Source: Chionoecetes opilio (taxonomy: Eukaryota > Arthropoda > Malacostraca > Decapoda > Majidae). Taken from it: 64,000 bases of DNA. Positions 12,001 to 22,576 of the stretch are shown in pieces. The position numbers and the translations under genes were made by a program. The DNA lies in NCBI GenBank assembly GCA_016584305.1, contig JACEEZ010010110.1, positions 67,501-131,500 on the forward strand, written 5' to 3'. The notes below the pieces were generated by a model. The model did no database searches. It saw only the letters and a list, made by a program, of their open reading frames with translations, and was not told the origin of the DNA. Every line of letters starts with the position of its first letter. The stretch's first letter is position 1.

Positions 12001-14034
12001 GGGAGGCGGGTGTTGGGTGTTGACGTGTGGGAGGGACGAAGGATCTCAACTAAATCCTCCATATTTCCTTTGCAACACCCACCCACTTCTGCCGCCGCCC
12101 CATTACCCTTCCCTAGCCCCTCCCCGCTCCTCTGCACGAAGCTCCTCCCCATTGCAACCCATCACACGTCCTATCACTTGATATCTAACCCTAGGCGTGT
12201 GTGTGGGCGGGAGGGGTAAGCTAAGCTACATGGGCGGGCGGGGGCTTGTGACTACACTAACTAACGATAAACACACTAGTCCACCTATAATACGTATCAA
12301 TTAATCCTGAAATAGACTAATTAAGGTGTTTTGAGGTAGCGTAATGAGTGTTTATGAGTGATGCGTGAACAACCCTCATGTTTCTATAGCATGACGTAAT
12401 ACCTCTCACCACCAATCACAGCGGGTTCCTTTTCAGTATCACCGCCTTGTTCAACCCCTTACCTTGCAACACCTCCCCCTGCACCCCTTAGGTAGCATTA
12501 CCACCCCTATGGACCCCAGTCTAGCTCTGTCTCGCCTCACATACCCATCAATGCAGGCCTCGTCACACGCTGGAGGTAGTCACTCAGGCAGACGAATGTG
12601 ATTACAGTCCCTGCATTCATTGGCTACCCACACCCATTCAAGCCCCGCCCATTTACCCATTGCCACATCTCTTAATTGATAAACACATGTGCAATTAACC
12701 TTTCCCACCTCACACTTGAATCTGAGTCTATCTTGCTAGTTCTACACATAAAAATACACGTTTATACACACTATACTAATGTTACAGGGGATATATGGAA
12801 TGGGATGCGTCTAGAAACTTCCTGAGTGATGTTATAGGGAAGCGATAACTAATGGGAAATGGGTGATAGTTAAGGAAAACCATTTTGACATCTGATCTGT
12901 GGTGATGCGTGGGTCAGTTATGGTGATGGCGGTGGTGGTGTGAGGACGTGTTATCATCCCCTCCCCGGGATTGTGGTAATCAGACAGGTCTTCACGCTGG
13001 AGGGAGCCTTGGTACAGGACTCCCGAAGACTCTCCCGGACCCAGAAGGCTGTGAGGTTACCCATGTCTTTAGAGTCTTGTGCAAAGGTAGGTCCCCACGG
13101 ATTCGTAACCCATGAAAAACTATTGTATTCGTTACTCTAACCTATCCTATTGGTGTATGTGTGATTTTCAGGGTGTGGAAGGGTAGTAGGATGGTTTATT
13201 GGTACGTGGGGTGAATTGGGTGATTGGGAACGCATGGGAACTGGGTGAAATAGGTAAATATGTGGAAGGGACTGGTGTGTTTGGGTGAGCTTGAGGCCTG
13301 TGAGAGTGTGACTGTCGGCTCGTTCTCCCTCACCCACGTGTTGGCCTAACTCTCACGCACCTCACAATACCACCCTCATTTATCTCTTATAAGGGCATTT
13401 ACCTATACCACCAGCCCTTAATTACTATACTAAACCCTATATAAACTCTTATAAACCTGTGGTTGGGGTGTGGGAGGTGTAGGGGAGGCGTGGTGGGGGT
13501 GATGGATGAGGTGGTGGCGGAGCAGGCCTATGCAGGGTGGTGGTGGTGGTGGTGGTCAGGCCGCTATGCATTACACTCCCATAGGCCTCGGGCTGCCTCT
13601 GACCTGCATCCCCCAGGCCTATTTGGCGGGGAATTTCTGGTTAGGTTCTCTTCTTTCCAACGTGTGTGTGTGTGTGTGGTGTGTGTGTACGTATGTATGT
13701 GTTAACCATTCCTATTTTTTCTCAATCTATTTACAAGATTGAGTCAAAATTCTTATGGTCATTTTTTTTCAATAACTAAATAATCAGTTTACTATTATAT
13801 ATTTACTCAGTCGCTACCATATTTTATTATGTTTAGTTTGTTTCGAAGCTGTCACACACACACACACACACACACATTTCAGGAATTTGCTACAGGGAGA
13901 TGGTAGCCGGGTAACCATGCCTGTGGGTAAGGAGATAGAGGGAGGGAAGGGAAGAAGGAAGGCCAGGAGGGGGAGGGGCTTCATAAACACGAGAAACACC
14001 CACCCCACTCTAAGCCTACTATAAACCTATGTGC

Positions 14035-14545
14035 ATTGCCCCACCACCACCACTACTGCTACTACTCCTCTCTACTACTACTACTATATTATACTAATCT
14101 TACTACTACTACCATCACTACTACCACTTGTACTTCCACTACTACTCTTACTACTACTACTACTATATTATACTAATCTTACTACTACTACCATCACTAC
14201 TACCACTACTACTCTTACTACTACTACCACTACTACTTCCACTACTGCTCTTACTACTACTACTACTACCATCACTACTTCCACTACTACTCCTACCACT
14301 ACTACTCCTACCACTACTACTCTTACTACTACTACTCTTACTACTACTTCCACTACTACTCTTACTACTACTTCCACTACTACTCTTACTACTACTACTA
14401 CCACTACTACTTCCACTACTGCTCTTACTACTACTACTATATTATACTAATCTTACTACTACTACCATCACTACTTCCACTACTACTCTTACTACGACTA
14501 CCACCTGTACTTCAACTACTATTACTACTAACACTACTTCCACTA
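14035..14545 (+). repeat. Trinucleotide (CTA/CCA/CTT)n tract
   Basis: About 500 bases of tactac/caccac/ctt-type trinucleotides. Every frame is open as Thr/Leu/Tyr-rich or Val-rich translations; this is simple repeat, not protein. Confidence 0.93.
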
Positions 14546-14702
14546 CACAACTATCAAAATATATCTAATTGTCATTTTCTTAACAACTGATCAAAAAGTA
14601 TTGTTTATCAAAGTTTCCAAATATTAATAAATTTCTCAGAATATAATTTTTACCTCTTTTATTCATTAACTTGTAGGTATCTTGATCATATTCTGGGTAA
14701 CA

Positions 14703-15230
14703 TTCTAGTGTTTGCCCATACTCTCCCACAGGTCACCAAAGGACATGTGGGAATGCGGGGTTTTCGGATGGGGAACAAATTATGCGTCCGAAACACGTGA
14801 TTTAAGATTTGTGTAGGGGGGGTAAAATTCCCTAGATCTAGGGTAATTTCCTTATATCTAGAGAAATTTGCCTAATCAAAATTAGCAAACCTAGCGGGGG
14901 GGCTTGACCCACCGATAACCTACCCTAACCTAAGCTGACTTAACCAAATCTAACCTAAGCTAACTAAATATAATCTAACCTAGCGGGGGGTTGGGGGGGT
15001 TCTCGACACTTCGGTCATCATTCTGTGAGGATCGTCAGGTTCACACGTCTCTGGGCTCGGAAGAAATTAATAAATTTTCCCTAGATCGAGGGAATTTTTT
15101 AAACACCCCTAACTCAAAAACTATGTGGTTGCGACGCATATTTTGTACCCCAGCCAAATATCCCGCATCCCCTTAGGTCGCCATTAAGCTTGTTTGGTGG
15201 GAGAGAGGGAGTATGGGCAAACACTAGAAT
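14703..15230. mobile_element. TIR element (MITE)
   Basis: The left end ctagtgtttgcccatactct is matched by the inverted right end gagtatgggcaaacactag. The interior contains ctagatctaggg phrases and a run of CTAACC-like words, with no coding. Target duplication is not clear. Confidence 0.75.
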
Positions 15231-16610
15231 AATACCGAAAAAGGTGATAAATATGTATACTAATATATAATAATAATATAATATAGTAATATAAATAGGG
15301 TTTTTTATGAGCTTTATAATAGAAAATCAATGAATGAGCAAAAGTAGGAATTATAAATGACAATTCAAACTACTAAACTGTCATTAATGAAAAAAATATG
15401 ACTCGTGACAAAAATAGTCAGTTGAGTTTAATCCAAATCTGGCTGGTGGAAAATTTTAAATATAAAACAAATATAAATTTAAATTGAAAGATTGATTGCA
15501 ACAAGATTTGACAAAAAAAAAAAAATCAAAACGGGAGCAAAGTTAATTTGCTAACTGAACCCATTCCATCAGTACTTCCGTTCAGTGTTACCAGCACAGC
15601 AGTTACCAGCACAGCACAGCACAGCACAGTATAGAGAGGAACGCCGCATTCGTTTTCACATTTCATCATTGAATAGTAATAATAATAATAATTTTATTCG
15701 CACCCGAAATTAAGGCATACAAGAAAAAACATGCTATATGGACGAGGGAATGAACTTAAGTACTAAAGCAAATAATTGATACTAGCATATACTATAGTCA
15801 ATGTGATGGCGGTAACATTATCAGACAGTTATTCATAAATCTATTAACTAATTTGAGGAATGTATTTATGGTTTTTAGGTCCGCACTTCCAAAATCTATA
15901 TTCATAATTTCTTATAACTTTGTGTTGAAAACATTCTTCATAATTAAATCTTCAGTGCATGTAATTATGCCTATTAGTGCCTATAATTATATATAATTAT
16001 ATATAATTATGCCTATTTGCTTATAATTATATATAATTGTCTACGTATATTTATTCTTTTTTATTGATATTAGTAGACTACTGAGGCCCATTTCCTTATT
16101 CCATTATATATATTTGCATATTTTTATCATCTATGCCTTTGGGCGAAATAAAAATATTCCAGATAATTAAATATATAAAAACTATTTAACTGCTATAGAA
16201 AAGGAAAAGTATTACAAAGTTAATTAAATCTAGTCTTCGGTACCGTTTTTTTTGAAGCCTTAAGAAATTCTGGTTTTGGGACACTTTAGTAACAAAATAT
16301 TGGAGTATTTTTCGAAACTAATCCTAAACCTCTTATTTCCTAACCATTCAGACAATGTTAGGCAAACTATTTTATTGTTAATACAAATAATAATAATAAT
16401 TATCTTTCTTAAGGTCCCCCCTGTAACAATGGGGTATAGGCACATGCTTTTCGAAATACAATAATAAATCAAATACCGCAGCGATACATTTTTCAATTAA
16501 TTAATATTGTGGGATATTTTTTTCGATATCTGAATTATAAATGCAGGCGAAAATTTGTTGAAAGTTTTGGAAGTGCGAAGCAAAACTATTAATTACTAGA
16601 TAGCTTTTTG
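15231..16610. other. AT-rich sequence without recognised genes
   Basis: Contains a short CAGCA run (15595-15630), an (AAT)n run near 15675 and repeated ataattat words near 15970-16040. The small open frames at 16260-16496 have no recognisable motifs. Confidence 0.6.
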
Positions 16611-16611
16611 T

Positions 16612-18700
16612 GTGTGAGAGGCTAGAGAGAGAGAGAAGACTAGAGAGAGAGAGAGAAGACTAGAGAGAGAGAGAAGACTAGAGAGAGAGAGAAGACTAGA
16701 GAGAGAGAGAAGACTAGAGAGAGAGAGAAGACTAGAGAGAGAGAAGAGAAGAGAGAGAGAAGACTAGAGAGAGAGAGAAGACTAGAGAGAGAGAAGACTA
16801 GAGAGAGAGATAGAGAAGAGAAGACTAGGAGAGACTAGAGAGAGAGAAGACTAGAGAGAGAGAAGACTAGAGAGAGAGAAGACTAGAGAGAGAGAGAGAG
16901 AAGACTAGAGAGAAGAGAGAAGACAGAGAGAGAAGATAAGAAGACTAGACGAGAGAGAGAGAAGACTAGAGAGAGAGAGAGAAGACTAGAGAGAGAGAGA
17001 TAAGAAGAGAGAAGACAGAGAGAGAGAAGACTAGAGAAGAGAGAGACGAGAGAGAAAGACTAGAGAGAGAGAGAAGACTAGAGAGAGAGAGACTGAGAAG
17101 AAACTAGAGAGAGAGAGAAGACTAGAGAGGAGAGAAGACTGAAGAGAGAGAGAGACAGAGAGAGAGAAGACTAGAGAGAGAGAGATAGAGAGAGAGAAGA
17201 CTAGAGAGAAGAGCTAGAGAGAGAGAGAAGACTAGAGAGAGAGAAGAGACTAGAGAGAGAGAGAGAAGTAGAGAGAGAGAGAAGACTAGAGAGAGAAGAG
17301 AGAGAAGAACTAGAGAGAAGAAGACTAGAGAGAAGACTGAGAGAAAGATAGAGAAGAGAAGAAGACTAGAGAGATAGAGAGAGAGAGAAGACTAGAGAGA
17401 GAGAGAGAAGAAAGAGATAGAGAGAAGAGAGAAAGATAGAAGAGAGAAGAGACGAGAGAGAGAGAGAAGACTAGGAGAGAGAGAAGATAGAGAGAGAGAC
17501 TAGAAAACTAAGAGAGAGAAGAAGAGAGAGAGAAGAACTAGAGAGAGAGAGAGAGAAGACTAGAGAAGAGAGAGAGAAAGACTAGAGAGAGATGAGAGAG
17601 AAGACTAGAAGAGAGAAAAGATAGAGAGAGAGAGAAGACTAAGAGAGAGAGAGAAGATAGAAGAGAGAGAAGAGAGAGAAGAGACTAGAAGAGAGAGAGA
17701 GAGAGAGAGAGATAGAAGAGAGAGACTAGAGAAGAAAGAGTAGAGAGAGAGAGAGAGAAAGACTAGAGAAGAGAGAGAAAGAAGACTAGAAGAGAAAAGA
17801 GAATAAGAGAGAGAGAGAAGAGAGAACTAGAGAGAAGAGAGAGAAGATAGAGGAGAGAGAGAGAACTAGAAGAGAGAAGAGAGAGAAGACTAGAGAGAGA
17901 GATAGAGAGAAGACTAGAAGAGAGAGAAGAAACTAGAGAAGAGAATAGAGAAGAGAAAGACTAGAGAGAAGAGAAGAACTAGAGAAAGATAGAGAGAGAG
18001 AGAGAGAAAGACTAGAGAGAGAGAGACTAAGAGATAGAGAGAGAAGACTAGAGAGAGAGAGAGAGAGAAGACTAGAGAGAGGAACTAGAGAGAGAGAAGA
18101 CTAGAGAGAGAGAGAGATGAGAAGAACTAGAGAGAGAGAAGAGAAGACTAGAGAGAGATAAGAGAGACTAGAGAGAGAGAGGAGAGAGACTAGAAGAGAA
18201 GATAAGAAGAGAGAAGAGAGAGAAAAGACTAGAGAGAGAGAGAGAGAAGACTAGAGAGATAGAGAGAAGAGGAGATAGGAGAGATGAGAGATAGAGAGAG
18301 AGACTAGAGAGAGAGAAAGAAGACTAGAGAGAGAGAAACTGAAAAAGAGACTAGAGAGAAGATAAGAAGAAGACTAGAGAGAGAGAGAGATAGAGAGAGA
18401 AGAACTAGAGAGAGAAAGAGAACTAGAGAGAGAGACTAGAGAGAGAGAGAAAAGGAGAGATGAAGAAACTAGAGAGAGAGAGGAAGATGAATGAGAGAGA
18501 AACTAGAGAGAGAGTAGAGAGAAGAGAGAGAGAACTAGTAGAGAGAGAGAGAGAGAGAATAGAAGAGAGAGAGAGATGAGAGAGAAAGATGAGAGAAGAA
18601 AGACTAGAGAGAGAGAGAGAGAGAAGACTAGAGAGAGAGAGAGAGAGGCTAGAGAGAGACTGGCTAGAGAGACTGACTAGAGAGAGAGAGAGAGAAAGAA
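16612..18700 (+). repeat. GA-rich minisatellite, 2.1 kb
   Basis: Irregular repetition of agagagagagaagactag with units of about 14-22 bases. The edges are regular while the interior (about 17000-18600) is highly irregular with many indels, as if reads were poorly resolved. Confidence 0.93.
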
Positions 18701-18826
18701 CTACCTCTTCCCCATTTCATTTTTTATAATCACTCTCTCAGGTGTCTTATATACAGTTTTAATGGCTCGTTACCTACTCTTCCCACCATTCTGATCACAG
18801 TAACCATGAGATCATACGCTTGTTAA

Positions 18827-18963
18827 TGATGACACACACTCTCCAGATAGTCCCTTCTAACTTTCCCGAAATCATGGATGTAGAAATGTAAGTATGAACG
18901 CCACCACACTTCTATAAATCGAAAAGAAACATTGTCCTGGCGACTTTAGTGGGGTATCTACGG
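18827..18963 (+). mobile_element. Mariner-type MITE, copy 5 (right-end fragment)
   Basis: Matches the last ~140 bases of copies 1-3 (from tctccagatag to atctacgg followed by TA). The left part is missing. Confidence 0.8.
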
Positions 18964-19786
18964 TAGCGTTTCCCTACAATCATCACTTTCGCAGCCAATG
19001 TTTTTTTAGTGGAATTTTATAGTTTCGTCTTTTTCTTTATACTTGTTTCCAATGCACTCAGAAATAAGGGGTGTACATTAAGGGTCGAATTGTTACATCG
19101 CACCATCACTACCCTTTTTAAACCCTATGTCCAGGCTGGAGGGTAGATGCTGCCGATTATACCCTTCATCTACCCTTTATCTACCCTTTTTAGACGAGAG
19201 GGTTGCAAAAGGGTATATTTGCGTCGATCCGAAAGGGTATATTTGTAAGGGTAGAAAAAGGGTAGCAGTATTTCATCACTACAAACACCCTTTTTCTACC
19301 CTTTTTTTCTAAGTATCAGCAAAACTATTATGGCGGTAAGAGAGACTAATAGAATAGGCTACTAGCTGTTATAGGCTGGTAATGTTAAATAGGTCGTTAG
19401 TACACGCTTGTAGTTATAGTCGTAGTAGCAGTAAGAATTTTCTATTACTTTAATTAAGGATATATTATTTTTCTCTGCCCAAAATTTGCTCGTTTTTATA
19501 TATCTTACTAATAATTTAACATCTTATCTTCCTAGGACAAAATAGTACTAATAATTTAACATCGTATCTTCCTAGGACAAAATAGAACAGATTGATTTTC
19601 ATCGTATTACATAAAATTCGTTTGATTGATTTAGTTTATGAGGGTAGTAGTTATCGATCGCGAGTTTAGCGCTTGATCAAGACCACGGTGAACAACACAC
19701 ACTGTAGGTCAGGTCACACCCTCCTCCCTCCCTCCTTTAATGTTCCCAGTAATGAAAGTTCCTGTCACAAGGGGTCGCCTGAACTT
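18964..19786. other. Intergenic sequence with small duplications
   Basis: 19085-19310 contains several direct and inverted copies of accctttt / aagggta words and could be a small fold-back element. 19505-19577 is a near-perfect 40-bp tandem duplication (catcttatcttcctaggaca). No gene is seen. Confidence 0.5.
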
Positions 19787-20200
19787 GACCCTCCCCCCCC
19801 TCCTCCTCCTCCACCCTTGAAAACCCTCCTCCTCTCCTCCTCCACCACCACCCTTGAAAACCCTCTCCCTCATCCTTCTCCACCCCCAAAATCCCTCCTC
19901 CTCCTCCACCACCCTTGACCCCCCCCCCCATCCTTCTCCACCCCCAAAATCCCTCCTCCTCCTCCTTCCCCACCCAGCCCTCCACCCCCAAAAAGTCAGT
20001 CAGTAAGTCCTCCTCCTCCTCCTCCCCCCCTCTCCCTGCCACCCTATTTCCTAAACACCCCCCATAAAGTCCCCCCCTATCCACCCCCTCTGAAATCCTG
20101 CCTCACACACACACACACACACACACAGCCGCTTCATCCTCCACCCCCCTCCTCTCTCTTTGCTCCCTTCCTCCCCTCTTCTATTTCTCTCTGGGTGAAG

Positions 20201-20253
<53 letters not shown>

Positions 20254-20316
20254 TATCGTGACCTCACTTAAACCATGGTGAATAATCGCTTCCCGTCTCT
20301 CTCTCGCCTCTCTCTC

Positions 20317-20355
<39 letters not shown>

Positions 20356-20452
20356 ACAACAACAACATCTCTCTCTCCCCCTCCCTCCTCTTCCCTCCAA
20401 TCAAGGAAGGCGTGGGTGGGAAGGTAGAGGCTTAAGTAGGGGGGAGGGATTA

Positions 20453-20490
<38 letters not shown>

Positions 20491-20500
20491 CCTTTGCCCC
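19787..20500. repeat. C/T-rich and dinucleotide repeat cluster
   Basis: Imperfect C-rich duplications (ccacccccaaaatccctcct) to 20030, then AC (20105-20128), GA (20202-20250), CT (20322-20351) and GA (20459-20487) runs. Confidence 0.88.
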
Positions 20501-20752
20501 AATCCATGTGTGGAAAATGTCTTCAAGTTATTGTTTAAATGAGAAAAAAATAAGACTAATAATGAAAGCAAGAAGAAAAACTGGAAATTAAAAAGGGAAA
20601 TGAGTGATTGGATTGGGGGAGTGAGAGGGCAAGGAGGGGGGTGAGTGGGGCGAGGGGGGAGCGAACGCCCACTCAGGAGGGGAGAGGGAGTGGAAGAGGA
20701 GGATGGGTGGAGTTCAGTATGTCTACCTTTAGGGGGGTGGGGAAGGGGAGGT

Positions 20753-21002
20753 TACTACCACTACTACTACTACTACTACTACCACTTTTACTACTACTAC
20801 CACTTCTACTACTACCACCACTTTCATTACCACTACTACTACTACCACTTTTACTACTACTACCACTTCTACTACTACTACCACCACTTTCATTACCACT
20901 ACTACTACTACCACTTTTACTACTACTACTACTACCACTTTTACTACTACTTCTACCACTACTACTACCACCACCATTATTACTACCACCATTATTACTA
21001 CT
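20753..21002 (+). repeat. Trinucleotide (CTA/CCA/CTT)n tract
   Basis: ACT/ACC/TTT trinucleotides with short internal duplications (accacttttactactactac). The tract leads directly into a tRNA-like SINE head at 21018. Confidence 0.93.
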
Positions 21003-21017
21003 AGAGGCGGGGGAGGC

Positions 21018-21063
21018 GATAGCAGAGTGGTTAGCGTCTCCGAGTGGCGTTCTCGGTGACCCG
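21018..21063 (+). mobile_element. tRNA-derived SINE head fragment
   Basis: The text tagcagagtggttagcgtct through gtggcgttctcggtgacccg is shared with 21608-21653 and resembles an A-box-type tRNA head. The B-box half is replaced here by G-rich sequence, so it is truncated. Confidence 0.55.
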
Positions 21064-21292
21064 GGGCAGGGGAGGGGGGGGAGGGGGCAAGGGCAGAGAA
21101 GAGGGGGAGGAAATACTTCTCCTGTGAACCATTATCAGAAATACCACCCACCACCACCACCACCACTTCTGCTACTATCACCACTACTATAATTTTTATC
21201 ACTACTGCTAGTGATAATACTCTATACTGGTAACAATGACAGTAGTAATAATGATAAAGATAATGATGGTATGGTAAAGATTATTAAGTTTT

Positions 21293-21333
<41 letters not shown>

Positions 21334-21369
21334 CCGGATATCAAGGAATGCGTTGAAATTTAGTCAGTC

Positions 21370-21470
21370 TTAGATTTCTCATTACTACCACTTCCACTAC
21401 TTCTACTACTACTACTACTACTACTACTACACCACCACTACTACTACCACTTCTACTACTACTACTACTT

Positions 21471-21502
<32 letters not shown>

Positions 21503-21560
21503 TCTACTACCACTTCTACTACTACCACTTCTACTACCACTTTCATTACCACTACTACTT

Positions 21561-21594
<34 letters not shown>

Positions 21595-21600
21595 CACTAG
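21370..21600 (+). repeat. Trinucleotide (CTA/CCA/CTT)n tract
   Basis: Same composition as at 20753 and again followed at once by the tRNA-like head, so tract and SINE were probably duplicated as a unit. A (GA)n run lies at 21296-21330. Confidence 0.92.
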
Positions 21601-21603
21601 AGG

Positions 21604-21915
21604 TGGGTAGCAGAGTGGTTAGCGTCTCTGAGTGGCGTTCTCGGTGACCCGAGTTCGATCCCCGAAGAAAACTAAAATCTTTCTGCACCGTCGAGTGGCC
21701 TAAGAACACTAACATGCCCTGCCCATTAACTCTACCTTCGATTGAGAGTGCATCGGAGGACACAGGGGGGCGGCATCTAATCACAGACGTCACTATAAAA
21801 ATCCTGCCTGCGCCACCACGGGCGAGGACCAACCATCACAGCCCTCAAGTGAACCTCCAGAGCCTACCATCAGTCACCACTGCCTACAGGCGCTATAGGC
21901 ATAGATGTAAAATAC
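21604..21915 (+). mobile_element. tRNA-derived SINE-like element
   Basis: The head has an A-box-like TAGCAGAGTGGT and a B-box-like GAGTTCGATCCCC, as in tRNA-derived SINEs. It cannot be a functional tRNA because the bases flanking the would-be acceptor stem are not complementary. The body runs to about 21915. Confidence 0.6.
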
Positions 21916-22403
21916 AAGCAAAAAAACCTCACCACTTTCATTACCACTACCACTACTATTACATCTACCACCAGCACTGTCATAATCCACTCTTTGCTCA
22001 CTTGAATTAAAGACTAGCTTGTGAAAATCGACCTTGTTACGTACTGGGTTCAGAATTTCCTTGATTGGTATTTTGAATGAGTTAATAAATTGGTCTGAAC
22101 GTTGAACAAGGAAGTATCGGCAGTGCTTAGTTAGAAGAGTGAAGGATAGCTTAGAAAAAGGTGTATTTTATGAAGTGTGTAATATTATGTTTCCTAAAAA
22201 AATATATAGATACGTAAGAAAATATATAGATACGTAAGAAAGAAAAAAATAGTTATGTAATTTTAGTTTAGGTGAAGTGTGGCTCTCAATGTTCGTGTGT
22301 GTGTAGGTTGTTGAATGAAGGTGTCACAGCCAGCGTTGGAAGGGGGGGAGTATTTTTTATCCCTCGCATCAGCCATCTGCTTGATTAGCCCAGTTACTCT
22401 TTA

Positions 22404-22407
<4 letters not shown>

Positions 22408-22438
<31 letters not shown>
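22408..22438. repeat. (GT)n microsatellite
   Basis: Pure GT run about 140 bases before the TRIM71 coding exon. Confidence 0.95.
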
Positions 22439-22439
<1 letters not shown>

Positions 22440-22555
22440 ACAGCGCACGGTCTCATAGGCCTGGCGTGGGTGTTGCGATGAGTTGATTGTATCTCTGTGA
22501 ACACTGTCCCCCTTCCCAAAGTACCATATTGTTACTTTGCCCCTTCCGTAACCTG

Positions 22556-22576
22556 GTTGTGTGTTTGTCCCGCAGG
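22556..22576 (+). other. 3' splice site before the TRIM71 start codon
   Basis: A pyrimidine/GT-rich tract ends in gtttgtcccgcag immediately before G-ATGGCG. This reads as an intron acceptor with AG at 22574-22575, implying a spliced 5' leader exon upstream. It is the reason for choosing ATG 22577 over an in-frame ATG at 22487, which would lie in the intron. Confidence 0.65.

Noticed and set aside
12940..13086. Possible TRIM71 5' exon ending at donor gcaaag|gtaggt
   Set aside because: The donor looks good but there is no other evidence, and the distance to the acceptor is 9.5 kb. Needs cDNA.
21604..21675. Functional tRNA gene
   Set aside because: A- and B-box-like motifs are present but no complementary acceptor stem; the same head recurs at 21018 with a different body, typical of a SINE.
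22487..22576. Upstream in-frame ATG extending TRIM71 by 30 residues
   Set aside because: The extension (MYLCEHCPPSQ...) precedes a convincing 3' splice site at 22574-22575 and has no similarity to the family.
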